From Rhodobacter sp. Har01 (GTDB taxonomy: Bacteria; Pseudomonadota; Alphaproteobacteria; Rhodobacterales; Rhodobacteraceae), in assembly GCF_020564565.1 (NCBI RefSeq), contig NZ_JAJCTD010000006.1, positions 62,001 to 126,000 of the forward strand: 64,000 nt of DNA. The letters are read 5' to 3'. The translations under genes were made by a program, and so were the position numbers. Positions 26,799 through 35,512 of this stretch are shown piece by piece. The notes beneath the pieces were generated by a model. That model worked only from the letters and a program-made list of their open reading frames with translations. It was not told where the DNA came from and did not search any database. Each line of letters begins with the position of its first letter. Position 1 is the stretch's first letter.

Positions 26799-27556
26799 AC
26801 CTCAATGCCGATCTGGGCGAAAGCTGGGGCGCCTATGCCATGGGCAACGACCGCGCCATGCTGGAGATCGTCGCCAGTGCCAACATCGCCTGCGGCCTGC
26901 ACGGCGGCGAGCCCCGGGTGATGCAGGAAACCCTGCGACTGGCCCGCGGCCAATCGGTCAGCGTCGGGGCGCATCCGGGCTATGCCGACCTTTACGGCTT
27001 CGGCCGGCGACCTCAGAGCCTGTCCGAGGACGATCTGGCGGCGCTGGTCGCCTATCAGATCGGCGCCCTGGCGGCGATTGCAGGCAGCGAGGGCTGGCCA
27101 ATCACCCATGTGAAGCCGCATGGGGCGCTGAACAACCAGGCCTTTGCCGATCTGGGCATGGCTCGGATCATCGCCCGCACGATCCAGCGTTTCGATCCGG
27201 CACTGATCCTTCTGGCGCCGGTCTTTTCACAACTGGCGCGCGCCGGACAGGAGGCCGGACTTCGTGTGGCGCTTGAGGTCTTTGCCGACCGCACTTACGA
27301 GGCGGACGGCCAGCTGACGCCGCGCGGCGTTCCGGGTGCGGTTCTGCACGATCCCGCAGCCGCCCGCGACCATGTGCTGGCGATGGTGGACCGGGCCGGC
27401 GTCACCGTGCGCGACGGCAACATTCTGGAAACCCCGTTCCACAGCATTTGCGTTCATGGCGACGGCGACGCGGCGGTCTCGATCGCGCGCGCGGTGCGCC
27501 AGGCCCTGGAAGCAGCCGGCCATTCCATCCTTCCAATCCCGGCGCTGGTGGCGTGA
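26789..27556 (+). CDS. pxpA: 5-oxoprolinase subunit A (LamB/YcsF family)
   Basis: A 255-residue LamB/YcsF protein, the third subunit of 5-oxoprolinase. The start MRLNLNADLGESWGAYAMG, the NIACGLHGGEPRVM metal-like site, GAHPGYADLYGFGRR and KPHGALNNQAF are family hallmarks. GAGAGGA lies just before the ATG. It closes the operon; no transporter of the usual NRAMP/SLC type is attached. Confidence 0.95.
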   Translation: MRLNLNADLGESWGAYAMGNDRAMLEIVASANIACGLHGGEPRVMQETLRLARGQSVSVGAHPGYADLYGFGRRPQSLSEDDLAALVAYQIGALAAIAGSEGWPITHVKPHGALNNQAFADLGMARIIARTIQRFDPALILLAPVFSQLARAGQEAGLRVALEVFADRTYEADGQLTPRGVPGAVLHDPAAARDHVLAMVDRAGVTVRDGNILETPFHSICVHGDGDAAVSIARAVRQALEAAGHSILPIPALVA

Positions 27557-27687
27557 TCGCCGCGGCCATGCGACGGACAGGGCATCGTTTCGGCAACAGA
27601 AGGATCAAGAACGGGACACAGACTCTTGGATGGACAGCAAATCATTGCTACAACACAAATTGAAAACGATGGCGGACGAGGGGAATG

Positions 27688-28791
27688 ATGCGGCTTTCGT
27701 GCCCGAACTGCGACGCGCAGTACGAGGTGCCCGAGGACGCCATTCCCCTGGGCGGCCGCGATGTGCAGTGCTCGAACTGCGGGCACACCTGGTTTCAGCG
27801 TCCGCTCGAGGCCGAAGAGACGCAGCCTGAAGCGGCTGGGGCCGAAGCGGCCGCCCCCGCAAGTGACACCCTGACCGCAGCTGTTGCCGCCCCTGCCGAA
27901 GCGGTTGAAACACCGCCCGAGCCGGAGCGCGTGCCCGCTGTCGAGCCTGTGCCCGAACCGGCGCCAGAACCGGCGCCCGAGACTGTGTCCGAACTGGAGC
28001 CCGAGCCTGTGCCCGAACCGGCGGCCGAGGTCCTGGCGGATGTCGCCTCGGCAACGGCCCCGGCCGGTGACGATGCAGTGGATGCGGCACCCGCGGCCGA
28101 TCCCGAAGCCGCCGCGGTGGCGGCGCTGCTTGCCGGCCCGGTCGAGGACACGCCGCCTGCCGCGCCTGCGGCGGTGCTGGCGGACGATCCCGAGACCGAG
28201 GCGGACGAGCCGCCGGATGTGCTGGCGGCCAGGCCGGAGATGGACGACGCGGTGTTGTCGATCCTGCGCGAAGAGGCCGAGCGGGAGACCGAAGCGCGCC
28301 GCCACGAGGCGCAGAGAGAGGAGAGCCGGCGGGCCGATGCCGAGGGGCAGATGCAGACGCAGCCCGATCTTGGCGTCGAGGCGGCCGGCTCGGCGATGAG
28401 CGTGGCGCAGCGCCGACTGGCGATGCTGAAGGGCGAAGACCCGGATTCGCCGATCCCGCCGCAGGCCAAGCCGGCCGCGCGGCGCGACCTTCTGCCCGAC
28501 GTCGAAGAAATCAACTCGACCCTGCAGCCAAGCGAAGAGACGATCGACCCGGATGCCGCGGTGGACGCCCTGCCCGACCTGACCAGAGGCGGGTTCCGCA
28601 GCGGCTTTGTGCTGATGGTCTTCCTGGCCGTGGTGGCCGCGGCGCTGTATGTGATGTCGCCCAGGCTGATCGCGGCCATCCCCAGCCTTGACGGCGCCCT
28701 GACCAGCTATGTGGGGTTTGTCGATGGCCTGCGCGGCGGGCTTGACCGGTTGATGGACAGTGCGACGCGGATGCTGACCGGCGGCAACTGA
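27688..28791 (+). CDS. Zinc-ribbon (MJ0042-type) single-pass membrane protein
   Basis: A 367-residue protein. The N-terminal zinc ribbon has Cys ligands C5, C8, C28 and C31 (CPNC and CSNC). A long Pro/Glu/Ala-rich acidic linker runs from about residue 45 to 280, with tandem PEPxPEP-type repeats, then one membrane span (FVLMVFLAVVAAALYVM) and a short C-terminal tail. Such proteins are common in alphaproteobacteria, often beside cell-division genes, but I know no function. The ATG at 27688 is preferred to the adjacent one at 27685 because of spacing to GAGGGG. It is convergent with the TIGR02302 gene. Confidence 0.8.
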   Translation: MRLSCPNCDAQYEVPEDAIPLGGRDVQCSNCGHTWFQRPLEAEETQPEAAGAEAAAPASDTLTAAVAAPAEAVETPPEPERVPAVEPVPEPAPEPAPETVSELEPEPVPEPAAEVLADVASATAPAGDDAVDAAPAADPEAAAVAALLAGPVEDTPPAAPAAVLADDPETEADEPPDVLAARPEMDDAVLSILREEAERETEARRHEAQREESRRADAEGQMQTQPDLGVEAAGSAMSVAQRRLAMLKGEDPDSPIPPQAKPAARRDLLPDVEEINSTLQPSEETIDPDAAVDALPDLTRGGFRSGFVLMVFLAVVAAALYVMSPRLIAAIPSLDGALTSYVGFVDGLRGGLDRLMDSATRMLTGGN

Positions 28792-28813
28792 CTCCCCCGC
28801 GGGTGGCGTCGGT

Positions 28814-31333
28814 TCAGAACATGTCCAGCAGGCGCTTGAGGTAGTCCAGCTCTTCCGTGGGCCGTTCGGCTTGCCCCGAGCGGCGACGAATCTCGTCCAG
28901 CAGGTCCTGCGCGCGCTTGTCGGGGTCGTTCTGGACCATGTTCTTGTCCGAACCGATGCGCGCGGCATCACCCGGTTCGCGGCCCAGCGGATCGCGGCCG
29001 GACGGATCGGCGCGGCCGGCCTCTTGCGTGCCGCCGTTTTCCTGGCCCTCGCGCTGTTCCTGCGCCAGCGCCTCGCCAAAGTCCTTCAGGCCCTCGCGCA
29101 TGGCTTCCATCGCGTCGGCCTGGTTGTCCAGCGCGCCGTCAAGGTCGCCCTCTTCCAGCGCCCGTTCGGCCTGGCGCATCGCCTCTTCGGCGCGGTCCAG
29201 CGCGTCGCGGCCGGCCTCGCCCTGTTCGGTGCCGTCGCCAGGCAACTGGCGTTCCTGCAACTCGTCCAGCCGGTCGCGCAATTCGCGCTGACGGTCGGAC
29301 AGGTCGCCCGGGTCCTGCCCCGGCTCCTGGCCCGGTTCCTGTCCGGGCTGGCCGCCGTTCTGGCCTTCCTGCAGGTCGCGCCAGGCGTCATCCGACAGGT
29401 CTTGCTGATCGCGCAGCGTATCGCCCAGGTCGCGCATGGCCTGTTGGCCGGGGCCGCCCTGGCCTTCGCCGCCCTGACCCTGGCCCTGGGTCACCTGCAG
29501 GTTCTCCATCAGCTGGCGCAGCTGTTCCATCAGCGCCATGGCCTCGGCGGTCTTGCCTTCTTCCATCAGGCGCTGGATCTCGTCCAGCATCTGCTGCAAC
29601 TGGTCGCCGGTGATCTCCTGGCCCTCCTGGCCCGGCATCTGCTCTTGCGGGTTGCGCTGCGCTTCTTCGCCCAGTTCGCGGGTATAGTCCCGCATCGCCT
29701 GCTGCATTTCCTTCATCAGTTCGTCGATTTCTTCCGGCGAGGCGCCGTTCTTGATGGCTTCCTCAAGCCGGTCCTGCGCGCGCTGCAGCCGGTCATAGGC
29801 GCTGTTCAGATCGCCTTCCTCGAACATCAGGGCGATGGTCCACAGCTCTTCGGCCATCGCATCGCGGCCCTCGGTGGTCAGGGCACCGGCCGACTTGTCC
29901 AGTTGCCGCAGCGCCACTCGCAGCCGCAGATGGGCATTTTCCGACCGGACAAAGCCTTCGGGCCGGTGGGTGACGGCGCGCAAGAGGTCGACCACGCGAT
30001 CGGCGTTGACGCGGTTCCAGATCAAGTCGCGCCGCATCTCGATCACCGCGGCGGCGACCGGGTCAAAGAAGCGGCGGCCGGGCAGGGCCACGGAATAGGG
30101 CTTGGCCTCGACCGTCTGGCCGGCGGCATCGGTCACCGCAAAGACCATGGTGACCGGCATGTTCGACAGCACATGCTGCGACAGATCGTCGATCAGGATT
30201 TCGCTGAAGTCGGCCCGGTCGCCCTTGACCGGCATCGGCAGGTCAAGCACCACTGGGGCGATGGGTTCGGGGTCGGGCCTCAGCCCGTGGCGGCGGTCGA
30301 TGGCGGCCAGGTCCAGGCTGATCGTCACCTGCCCGGCCACCACGCCGTAATCGTCGGTGGCCTTGAAGCCCTGCTTGAAGCGCCCGTCCGCTTCGCGCCC
30401 GATCTCGCCGGCGATTTCCACTGCGGGCTGGCCATCTGGAATGGCCACGATGTCCCAGGCGCGGCCGCCCTTGCCGTCGATGGCCAGCTTGCCCGACTGG
30501 CTGACGGTCAGGTCGGTCAGCGCCGACAGCCCGTCGGGCGGGGCGGCGGCGGCTTGCGGTCTCGCGGGGTCGGCGGCAGGGGGCGGGGTGACCTGGGCGA
30601 TGGTCTGGTCAACCGTCAGGCTGCCTGTGGGGCCATAGACACGAATCTGGATGCGGGTGCCGACGGGCACCTCGACTTTGCCCTCGGCCAGGTCGTTCAG
30701 GTACAGTGTCGGCTTGCCGGTATAGGCGGGCGGCTGCGCCCAGCCTTCCCAGGTGGGGCCGCCGGGCATTGCCTCGGCCGGGGTGGGGGCCAGACCGGCG
30801 ACCGAGGTCACCCGCCAGAACGAGCCGAAAAGCGCTGCCATGACGGCGGCGGTCAGGGCGACGTAGCGCAAGCTGTAGGGGTCGCGGGACGACAGTTTCA
30901 GGTCGGGCGCCACGGGCTTGGCGGTTGCCGCGCGGGCGGCCATGCGGGCCTTGTGGGCCTGCCAGACGGCCAGCGAGGCCGGGTCGTCGGCGCCGATGGC
31001 CTGCGTATCGGTCAGCGCGGCGATGGGGCGGCCGGGCAGGGTGGCGTCCAGCCGATCAAGCGCCTCGGCCTCGGTCGGGCGGCGAAAGCTGCGCAAACCG
31101 AAGATCAGGGCGACCAGCGCCGCAAGGCCGGCAAGACCGGCGCCGATCTGCACCCAGAGCAGCGGCCCCAGGTCCTGCAGGCCGAAGGCCGCGGCGGCAA
31201 AGGCCAGCAGCAGGATCGTCCACAATGGCCAGAAGGCGCGCGACAGGCGTTCGGCCCAAAGGCCAAGCAGGGTCAGCCGGCGGGGCCAGACAAGGGCAGG
31301 AAGGGCCGTGTTGTCGGGTCTTTCCGCCGCCAT
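28814..31333 (-). CDS. TIGR02302/DUF4175 family membrane protein
   Basis: An 839-residue alphaproteobacterial protein of unknown function. Three hydrophobic segments lie in the first 170 residues, followed by a large beta-rich periplasmic region to about residue 430. The C-terminal third (about residues 480-800) is Gln/Glu/Gly-rich and predicted coiled coil (EMQQAMRDYTRELGEEAQRN, many GQEPGQ runs), with a conserved end (RIGSDKNMVQNDPDKRAQDLLDEIRRRSGQ, split). It follows lysA by 27 bp on the same strand, so it is probably in the argH-lysA transcript. Confidence 0.88.
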   Translation of the reverse strand: MAAERPDNTALPALVWPRRLTLLGLWAERLSRAFWPLWTILLLAFAAAAFGLQDLGPLLWVQIGAGLAGLAALVALIFGLRSFRRPTEAEALDRLDATLPGRPIAALTDTQAIGADDPASLAVWQAHKARMAARAATAKPVAPDLKLSSRDPYSLRYVALTAAVMAALFGSFWRVTSVAGLAPTPAEAMPGGPTWEGWAQPPAYTGKPTLYLNDLAEGKVEVPVGTRIQIRVYGPTGSLTVDQTIAQVTPPPAADPARPQAAAAPPDGLSALTDLTVSQSGKLAIDGKGGRAWDIVAIPDGQPAVEIAGEIGREADGRFKQGFKATDDYGVVAGQVTISLDLAAIDRRHGLRPDPEPIAPVVLDLPMPVKGDRADFSEILIDDLSQHVLSNMPVTMVFAVTDAAGQTVEAKPYSVALPGRRFFDPVAAAVIEMRRDLIWNRVNADRVVDLLRAVTHRPEGFVRSENAHLRLRVALRQLDKSAGALTTEGRDAMAEELWTIALMFEEGDLNSAYDRLQRAQDRLEEAIKNGASPEEIDELMKEMQQAMRDYTRELGEEAQRNPQEQMPGQEGQEITGDQLQQMLDEIQRLMEEGKTAEAMALMEQLRQLMENLQVTQGQGQGGEGQGGPGQQAMRDLGDTLRDQQDLSDDAWRDLQEGQNGGQPGQEPGQEPGQDPGDLSDRQRELRDRLDELQERQLPGDGTEQGEAGRDALDRAEEAMRQAERALEEGDLDGALDNQADAMEAMREGLKDFGEALAQEQREGQENGGTQEAGRADPSGRDPLGREPGDAARIGSDKNMVQNDPDKRAQDLLDEIRRRSGQAERPTEELDYLKRLLDMF

Positions 31334-31360
31334 GCCGCCAGATCCCTTTGGCTGCTTGCG

Positions 31361-32626
31361 CTACAGCCAGGAAGGAAGCTTATCGCGGCCAAGGATTTCG
31401 TCAAAGGTCGGCCGTTCGCGAATGACAGCGAATTGATCGCCCTGCACCAAGACCTCGGGGATCAGCGGGCGGCTGTTGTATTCGCTGGCCATCACCGCGC
31501 CATAGGCGCCGGCACTGCGGAAGGCGACCAGGTCGCCTTCCGCCAGCAGCGGCAGGTCGCGGCCGCGGGCGAAGGTATCGCCGGTCTCACACACCGGGCC
31601 GACCACGTCGAAGGGCTGCGTCGGGCTGCCGGGGGCGGGTTCGGCCACCGGCAGGATGTCGTGGTGGGCGTCATACATCGACGGGCGGGCAAGGTCGTTC
31701 ATCGCGGCATCGAGGATCAGGAAATCGCGCCCCTCGCCTTCCTTGACGTAAATCACCTGCGTCACCAGGAGGCCCGAGTTGCCCGAGATCAGCCGGCCCG
31801 GCTCGATCTCGATCTCGCAGCCCAGATCGCCCAGCGTGCGCTTGATCATCCATCCGTAGTCGGTGGGCAAGGGCGGCGCCTCGTTTGATCGGGTGTAGGG
31901 GATGCCAAGCCCGCCGCCGAGATCGAGCCGGGTGATCTGGTGGCCGTCCTCGCGCAAGGCCAGGGTCAGTTCGCGGACCTTGAGGAAGGCGGCCTCGAAG
32001 GGGGCAAGGTCGGTCAGCTGGCTGCCGATATGGACATCGACGCCCACCACCTTCAGGCCGGGCAGCGCCGCGGCCTCGGCATAGACGGCGCGGGCCTTGG
32101 CGATGGGAATGCCGAACTTGTTCTCCGACTTGCCGGTGGCGATCTTGGCGTGGGTCTTGGCGTCGACGTCGGGGTTGACGCGCAGCGCGATGGGGGCGGT
32201 GGTGCCCATGGCGCTGGCGATTGCGGAGATCGCCCGCAGTTCGGGTTCGGATTCGACGTTGAACTGGCGGATGCCGCCTTCCAGCGCGGTGCGGATTTCC
32301 GCCCGGGTCTTACCGACGCCGGAAAACACGATGCGGCTGCCTGGCACGCCGGCGGCCTTGGCCCGCAGGTATTCGCCGATGGACACCACGTCCATCCCGG
32401 CGCCCAGATCGCCGAGGGTTTTCAATACGGCGACGTTCGACAGCGACTTGATGGCGAAGCACACCAGATGCGGCAGCGGCGACAGCGCCTCGGTGAACAG
32501 GCGGAAGTGCCGGGTCAGCGTGGCGGTGGAATAGACGTAGAACGGCGTGCCGACGCTGGCGGCGATGTCGGGGATGGCCACATCTTCGGCGTGCAGGATG
32601 CCGCCCTGGTACAGGAAATGGTCCAT
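31361..32626 (-). CDS. lysA: Diaminopimelate decarboxylase
   Basis: A 421-residue fold-type III PLP decarboxylase that makes L-lysine from meso-diaminopimelate. The PLP lysine is K60 in CFAIKSLSN; HIGSQ, GGGLGIPY, EPGR and the C-terminal GPVCETGD...SAGAYG motifs are all present. ATG 32626 gives the family start MDHFLYQGGILHAED. It sits downstream of argH and three small lipoprotein genes, an arrangement conserved in this group. Confidence 0.96.
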   Translation of the reverse strand: MDHFLYQGGILHAEDVAIPDIAASVGTPFYVYSTATLTRHFRLFTEALSPLPHLVCFAIKSLSNVAVLKTLGDLGAGMDVVSIGEYLRAKAAGVPGSRIVFSGVGKTRAEIRTALEGGIRQFNVESEPELRAISAIASAMGTTAPIALRVNPDVDAKTHAKIATGKSENKFGIPIAKARAVYAEAAALPGLKVVGVDVHIGSQLTDLAPFEAAFLKVRELTLALREDGHQITRLDLGGGLGIPYTRSNEAPPLPTDYGWMIKRTLGDLGCEIEIEPGRLISGNSGLLVTQVIYVKEGEGRDFLILDAAMNDLARPSMYDAHHDILPVAEPAPGSPTQPFDVVGPVCETGDTFARGRDLPLLAEGDLVAFRSAGAYGAVMASEYNSRPLIPEVLVQGDQFAVIRERPTFDEILGRDKLPSWL

Positions 32627-32657
32627 CGTGCCCCTCGTGCCGGCTGTTGCGGCGGTG

Positions 32658-32996
32658 TTAGCAGAACAGCCGCGGGGCGCCAACCTGGCCCGGGGCCGGG
32701 CGGCTGCGCAGCCACAGATACAGCGGCAGGCCGCAAGAGACGCCAATGCAGAAGGTGGCCGGAATGGCCAGCAGGTTCAGCCAGGCCTTGCGATAGATCG
32801 TTTCGCCCAGCACCCAGACGGTCAGGGTGACGGCGGCAATGGTCAGGTCCCAGGTCAGGCCGGTGGTCGAAGCGTTGACATACCAGGCGTCGATCAGCCC
32901 GCCCAGGCCGGTGCCGGTTTCCCGCATGTGGCGCAGGAACCAATACATCGGATGGACGGCGCCCCAGATCGCAAGGGCAAGGAATAGAAGGCGCAT
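32658..32996 (-). CDS. DUF2834 family small membrane protein
   Basis: A 112-residue integral membrane protein with about three hydrophobic helices. It shows the DUF2834 pattern (AVHPMYWFLRHM, then DLTIAAVTLTVWVLGE). Function unknown. It lies between the small lipoprotein genes and lysA on the same strand, with 31 bp to lysA. Confidence 0.75.
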   Translation of the reverse strand: MRLLFLALAIWGAVHPMYWFLRHMRETGTGLGGLIDAWYVNASTTGLTWDLTIAAVTLTVWVLGETIYRKAWLNLLAIPATFCIGVSCGLPLYLWLRSRPAPGQVGAPRLFC

Positions 32997-33053
32997 GGCG
33001 GGCTCCGCTGTAGGTTGGCCGGAAGGTAGCGGCGGACGGCCTGGCGTCCAGGC

Positions 33054-33161
33054 CTAGCGGCCGGCGGTGCTGGCCGAAACGGCCTGGCCGGGCGGCAGCG
33101 GCGGGCCATCGGCCCCGCAGGCGGCAAGCAGCAGCGCCAGTGCCGGCAGAAGGCGGGTCAT
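33054..33161 (-). CDS. Tiny lipoprotein, possibly LptM-like
   Basis: A 35-residue protein: a short basic start, hydrophobic segment and lipobox LAAC with the modified Cys at residue 15, then CGADGPPLPPGQ and a 10-residue tail. The CG-x2-GP-L-x-P pattern recalls LptM (YifL), the small lipoprotein that helps mature the LptD/E LPS translocon and often sits near lysA or dapF. Here it lies between argH and lysA. The LptM assignment is inference from motif and place. Confidence 0.6.
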   Translation of the reverse strand: MTRLLPALALLLAACGADGPPLPPGQAVSASTAGR

Positions 33162-33169
33162 GCGCGCGC

Positions 33170-33328
33170 TCACGGCGACTGCACGATGATGCCGCCGCCG
33201 TGTTCCAGAACCTCGGACATGTCGGCGCCCATCGGGACGGGCTTGGCGGGCATGCCGGAGGCGCAGGCCGCAAGGCAGAGGGCCAGCAGGATGGGGGCTA
33301 GGGGGCGCAGGGCGGTCGGGCGGTTCAT
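33170..33328 (-). CDS. Small lipoprotein (52 residues)
   Basis: A 52-residue predicted lipoprotein with a lipobox LAAC (Cys 22) after a hydrophobic segment, followed by about 30 mature residues ending HGGGIIVQSP. GAGG lies six bases before the ATG and overlaps the stop of the next lipoprotein gene upstream, showing tight coupling. Its C-terminus resembles that of the neighbour (GGGxIxxSP), so the two are probably paralogues. Function unknown. Confidence 0.65.
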   Translation of the reverse strand: MNRPTALRPLAPILLALCLAACASGMPAKPVPMGADMSEVLEHGGGIIVQSP

Positions 33329-33336
33329 GCAGGTCC

Positions 33337-33492
33337 TCATGGCGAATAGGAAATGGTCCCGCCGCCCTCGAGGCCGGCAGAGACGCTGGGATACACCCGG
33401 GCGCCATTCGGGCCGATGGAAAGGCCCGCGTTCAACTGCGGGCCGACACAGGCGGCAAGGGCAAGCGGCAGGGTCAGAAGGGCAAGGCGCAT
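33337..33492 (-). CDS. Small lipoprotein (51 residues)
   Basis: A 51-residue predicted lipoprotein: MRLALLTLPLALAAC gives a signal and lipobox with Cys 15, then a short glycine-rich mature part ending GGGTISYSP. It starts 27 bp after argH and runs into the next lipoprotein gene. I recognise no family beyond the resemblance to its neighbour. Confidence 0.65.
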   Translation of the reverse strand: MRLALLTLPLALAACVGPQLNAGLSIGPNGARVYPSVSAGLEGGGTISYSP

Positions 33493-33519
33493 GGCTTTAT
33501 CCTATCAGGGCGCGGGCCG

Positions 33520-34923
33520 TCACGCCAAGGCCGCCGTCCAGCGGGCGATCTGGGCGCGCACCTGATCGGGCGCGGTGCCGCCGTAGGATGTGCGCGAGCG
33601 GACGGAGTTCTCGACCCCCAGCACGGCGAAGACGCCTTCGGTGATGCCGGGGTGGACCGATTGCATGTCGGCCAGCGACAGGTCGGGCAGGTCGCAGCCC
33701 CTGGTCTCGGCCAGGGCGACCAGGCTGCCGGTGATGTGGTGCGCCTCGCGGAACGGCAGGCCCAGGGTTCGCACCAGCCAGTCGGCCAGGTCGGTCGCGG
33801 TGGAAAAGCCCGAGGCGGCGGCGGTGCGCAGGGTGTCGCGGTTGGCGGTCATGTCGCCGACCATGCCGGTCATCGCGGCCAGACCCAGCATCAGCGAATC
33901 GGCGGCGTCGAAGGTCTGTTCCTTGTCTTCCTGCATGTCCTTGGAATAGGTCAGCGCCAGCCCCTTCATCACCGTGAACAAGGCCACCGTGGCGCCCAGG
34001 ATGCGGCCCAGCTTGGCGCGCAGAAGCTCGGCCGCGTCGGGGTTCTTCTTCTGCGGCATGATGCTGCTGCCGGTGGTCCAGCGGTCCGACAGGCGGACGA
34101 AGCGGAACTGCGCGGAAGACCAGATCACCAGTTCCTCGGCAAAGCGGGAAAGGTGCATGGCGCAGATGCTGCTGGCGGCCAGGAACTCCAGCGCGAAGTC
34201 GCGGTCGGAAACCGAATCAAGGCTGTTTGCCGTGGGCCGGTCAAAGCCCAGCGCGGCGGCGGTCATCTGGCGGTCGATGGGGAACCCCGTTCCGGCCAGC
34301 GCGGCGGCGCCGAGGGGGCATTCGTTCATGCGGCGCCGGGCGTCCTGGAGCCGGCTACGGTCGCGGGCGAACATCTCGACATAGGCCATCATGTGGTGAC
34401 CCCAGGTCACCGGCTGGGCGGTTTGCAGATGGGTGAAGCCGGGCATCACCCAATCGGCCCCGGCCTCGGCCTGCTTGAGGAACGCTTGCATCAGCGTGGT
34501 CAGCCCGGCAACCGCCGCATCGCACTGGTCGCGGACCCAGAGGCGGAAGTCCACCGCCACCTGGTCGTTGCGCGACCGTCCGGTGTGCAGCCGCTTGCCG
34601 GGTTCTCCGATCAGCTCGGTCAGGCGGGATTCCACGTTCAGGTGGATGTCCTCCAGCTCGGTGCGGAACCGGAACGAGCCGGCCTCGATCTCTGACAACA
34701 CCGTGAGCAGGCCTTCCCCGATGGCCTGCGCATCGCTATCGCTCAGAATGCCCGTCGCCGCCAGCATGGCGGCATGGGCGCGCGAACCGGCAATGTCCTG
34801 CGCGTAAAGCCGCTGGTCGAACCCGATCGAGGCGTTGATCGCCTGCATGATCGCGTCCGGCCCTTCGGCGAAGCGCCCGCCCCACATCTGGTTGGCGGAC
34901 CGGGATTTGTCGGAAGCGGTCAT
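33520..34923 (-). CDS. argH: Argininosuccinate lyase
   Basis: A 467-residue fumarase/aspartase-superfamily enzyme cleaving argininosuccinate to arginine and fumarate. The [11 protein letters not shown] start, the [11 protein letters not shown] block, [14 protein letters not shown] with its catalytic His and the superfamily signature [12 protein letters not shown] are intact. It is divergent from the tlpA-like gene, with only 28 bp between starts, so the promoters must overlap the coding ends. Confidence 0.96.
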   Translation of the reverse strand: MTASDKSRSANQMWGGRFAEGPDAIMQAINASIGFDQRLYAQDIAGSRAHAAMLAATGILSDSDAQAIGEGLLTVLSEIEAGSFRFRTELEDIHLNVESRLTELIGEPGKRLHTGRSRNDQVAVDFRLWVRDQCDAAVAGLTTLMQAFLKQAEAGADWVMPGFTHLQTAQPVTWGHHMMAYVEMFARDRSRLQDARRRMNECPLGAAALAGTGFPIDRQMTAAALGFDRPTANSLDSVSDRDFALEFLAASSICAMHLSRFAEELVIWSSAQFRFVRLSDRWTTGSSIMPQKKNPDAAELLRAKLGRILGATVALFTVMKGLALTYSKDMQEDKEQTFDAADSLMLGLAAMTGMVGDMTANRDTLRTAAASGFSTATDLADWLVRTLGLPFREAHHITGSLVALAETRGCDLPDLSLADMQSVHPGITEGVFAVLGVENSVRSRTSYGGTAPDQVRAQIARWTAALA

Positions 34924-34951
34924 CGGAGGGCCTGCGGAATTGGAGACGGCT

Positions 34952-35491
34952 GTGCGGAAACTGCTCGCGGTGCTTTATACGGCCTTGGCGCTTGGTGCAA
35001 ACGGGGCCCTGGCCGATGTGGCCGCCCTGCGCGACGGCGACATGAAGAAACTGGCGCTGCATGAAGCAGCGGTGGCAATACCCGAGGTGGCCCTGGTCAC
35101 GATGGACGATGCGCCGGCCAGCCTGGCGGACTTCCACGGCAAATGGGTGGTGCTGAACTTCTGGGCGACGTGGTGCCCACCCTGCCGGGCCGAGATGCCC
35201 AGCCTGGACGCGCTGCAGGCGGCGCTGCCGGACCTGGCAGTGGTGCCGGTGGCAACGGGCCGCAATGCGCCGGAAGGCATCGCGCGGTTCTGGGCCGAGG
35301 CCGAAGTGCAGCACCTGACCAGCTTGCGCGACCCGAAATCGGCACTGGGCAAGCAGATGGGCGTTCTGGGCCTGCCGGTGACGGTGATCCTGAATCCCGA
35401 TGGCCAGGAGGTCGCCCGGCTGATCGGCGATGCCGACTGGTCCAGCGACAGCGCCAAGGCCGTGCTGGCGGCGATGATGGCGGGCAACTGA
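34952..35491 (+). CDS. tlpA: TlpA/ResA-like thioredoxin-fold protein
   Basis: A 179-residue exported thiol-disulfide protein. An N-terminal signal or anchor ([20 protein letters not shown]) precedes a thioredoxin fold with the active site [15 protein letters not shown] and the cis-Pro in GLPVTVI. Such proteins reduce apocytochrome c or CuA sites in the periplasm. Start is GTG at 34952, six bases after GGAG. The head-to-head tlpA/argH order is common in Rhodobacteraceae. Confidence 0.88.
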   Translation: MRKLLAVLYTALALGANGALADVAALRDGDMKKLALHEAAVAIPEVALVTMDDAPASLADFHGKWVVLNFWATWCPPCRAEMPSLDALQAALPDLAVVPVATGRNAPEGIARFWAEAEVQHLTSLRDPKSALGKQMGVLGLPVTVILNPDGQEVARLIGDADWSSDSAKAVLAAMMAGN

Positions 35492-35512
35492 CCGCCGGAC
35501 ATTGCCCCGGGG

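Noticed and set aside
27920..28030. Repeated PEP/AEP-type sequence that could look like a tandem DNA repeat
   Set aside because: It is the low-complexity Pro/Glu linker of the zinc-ribbon protein, in frame and unremarkable for that family.
28871..31888. 1000-codon plus-strand open frame opposite the TIGR02302 gene and lysA
   Set aside because: Low-complexity composition, spans two real antisense genes; an artefact of high GC codon use.
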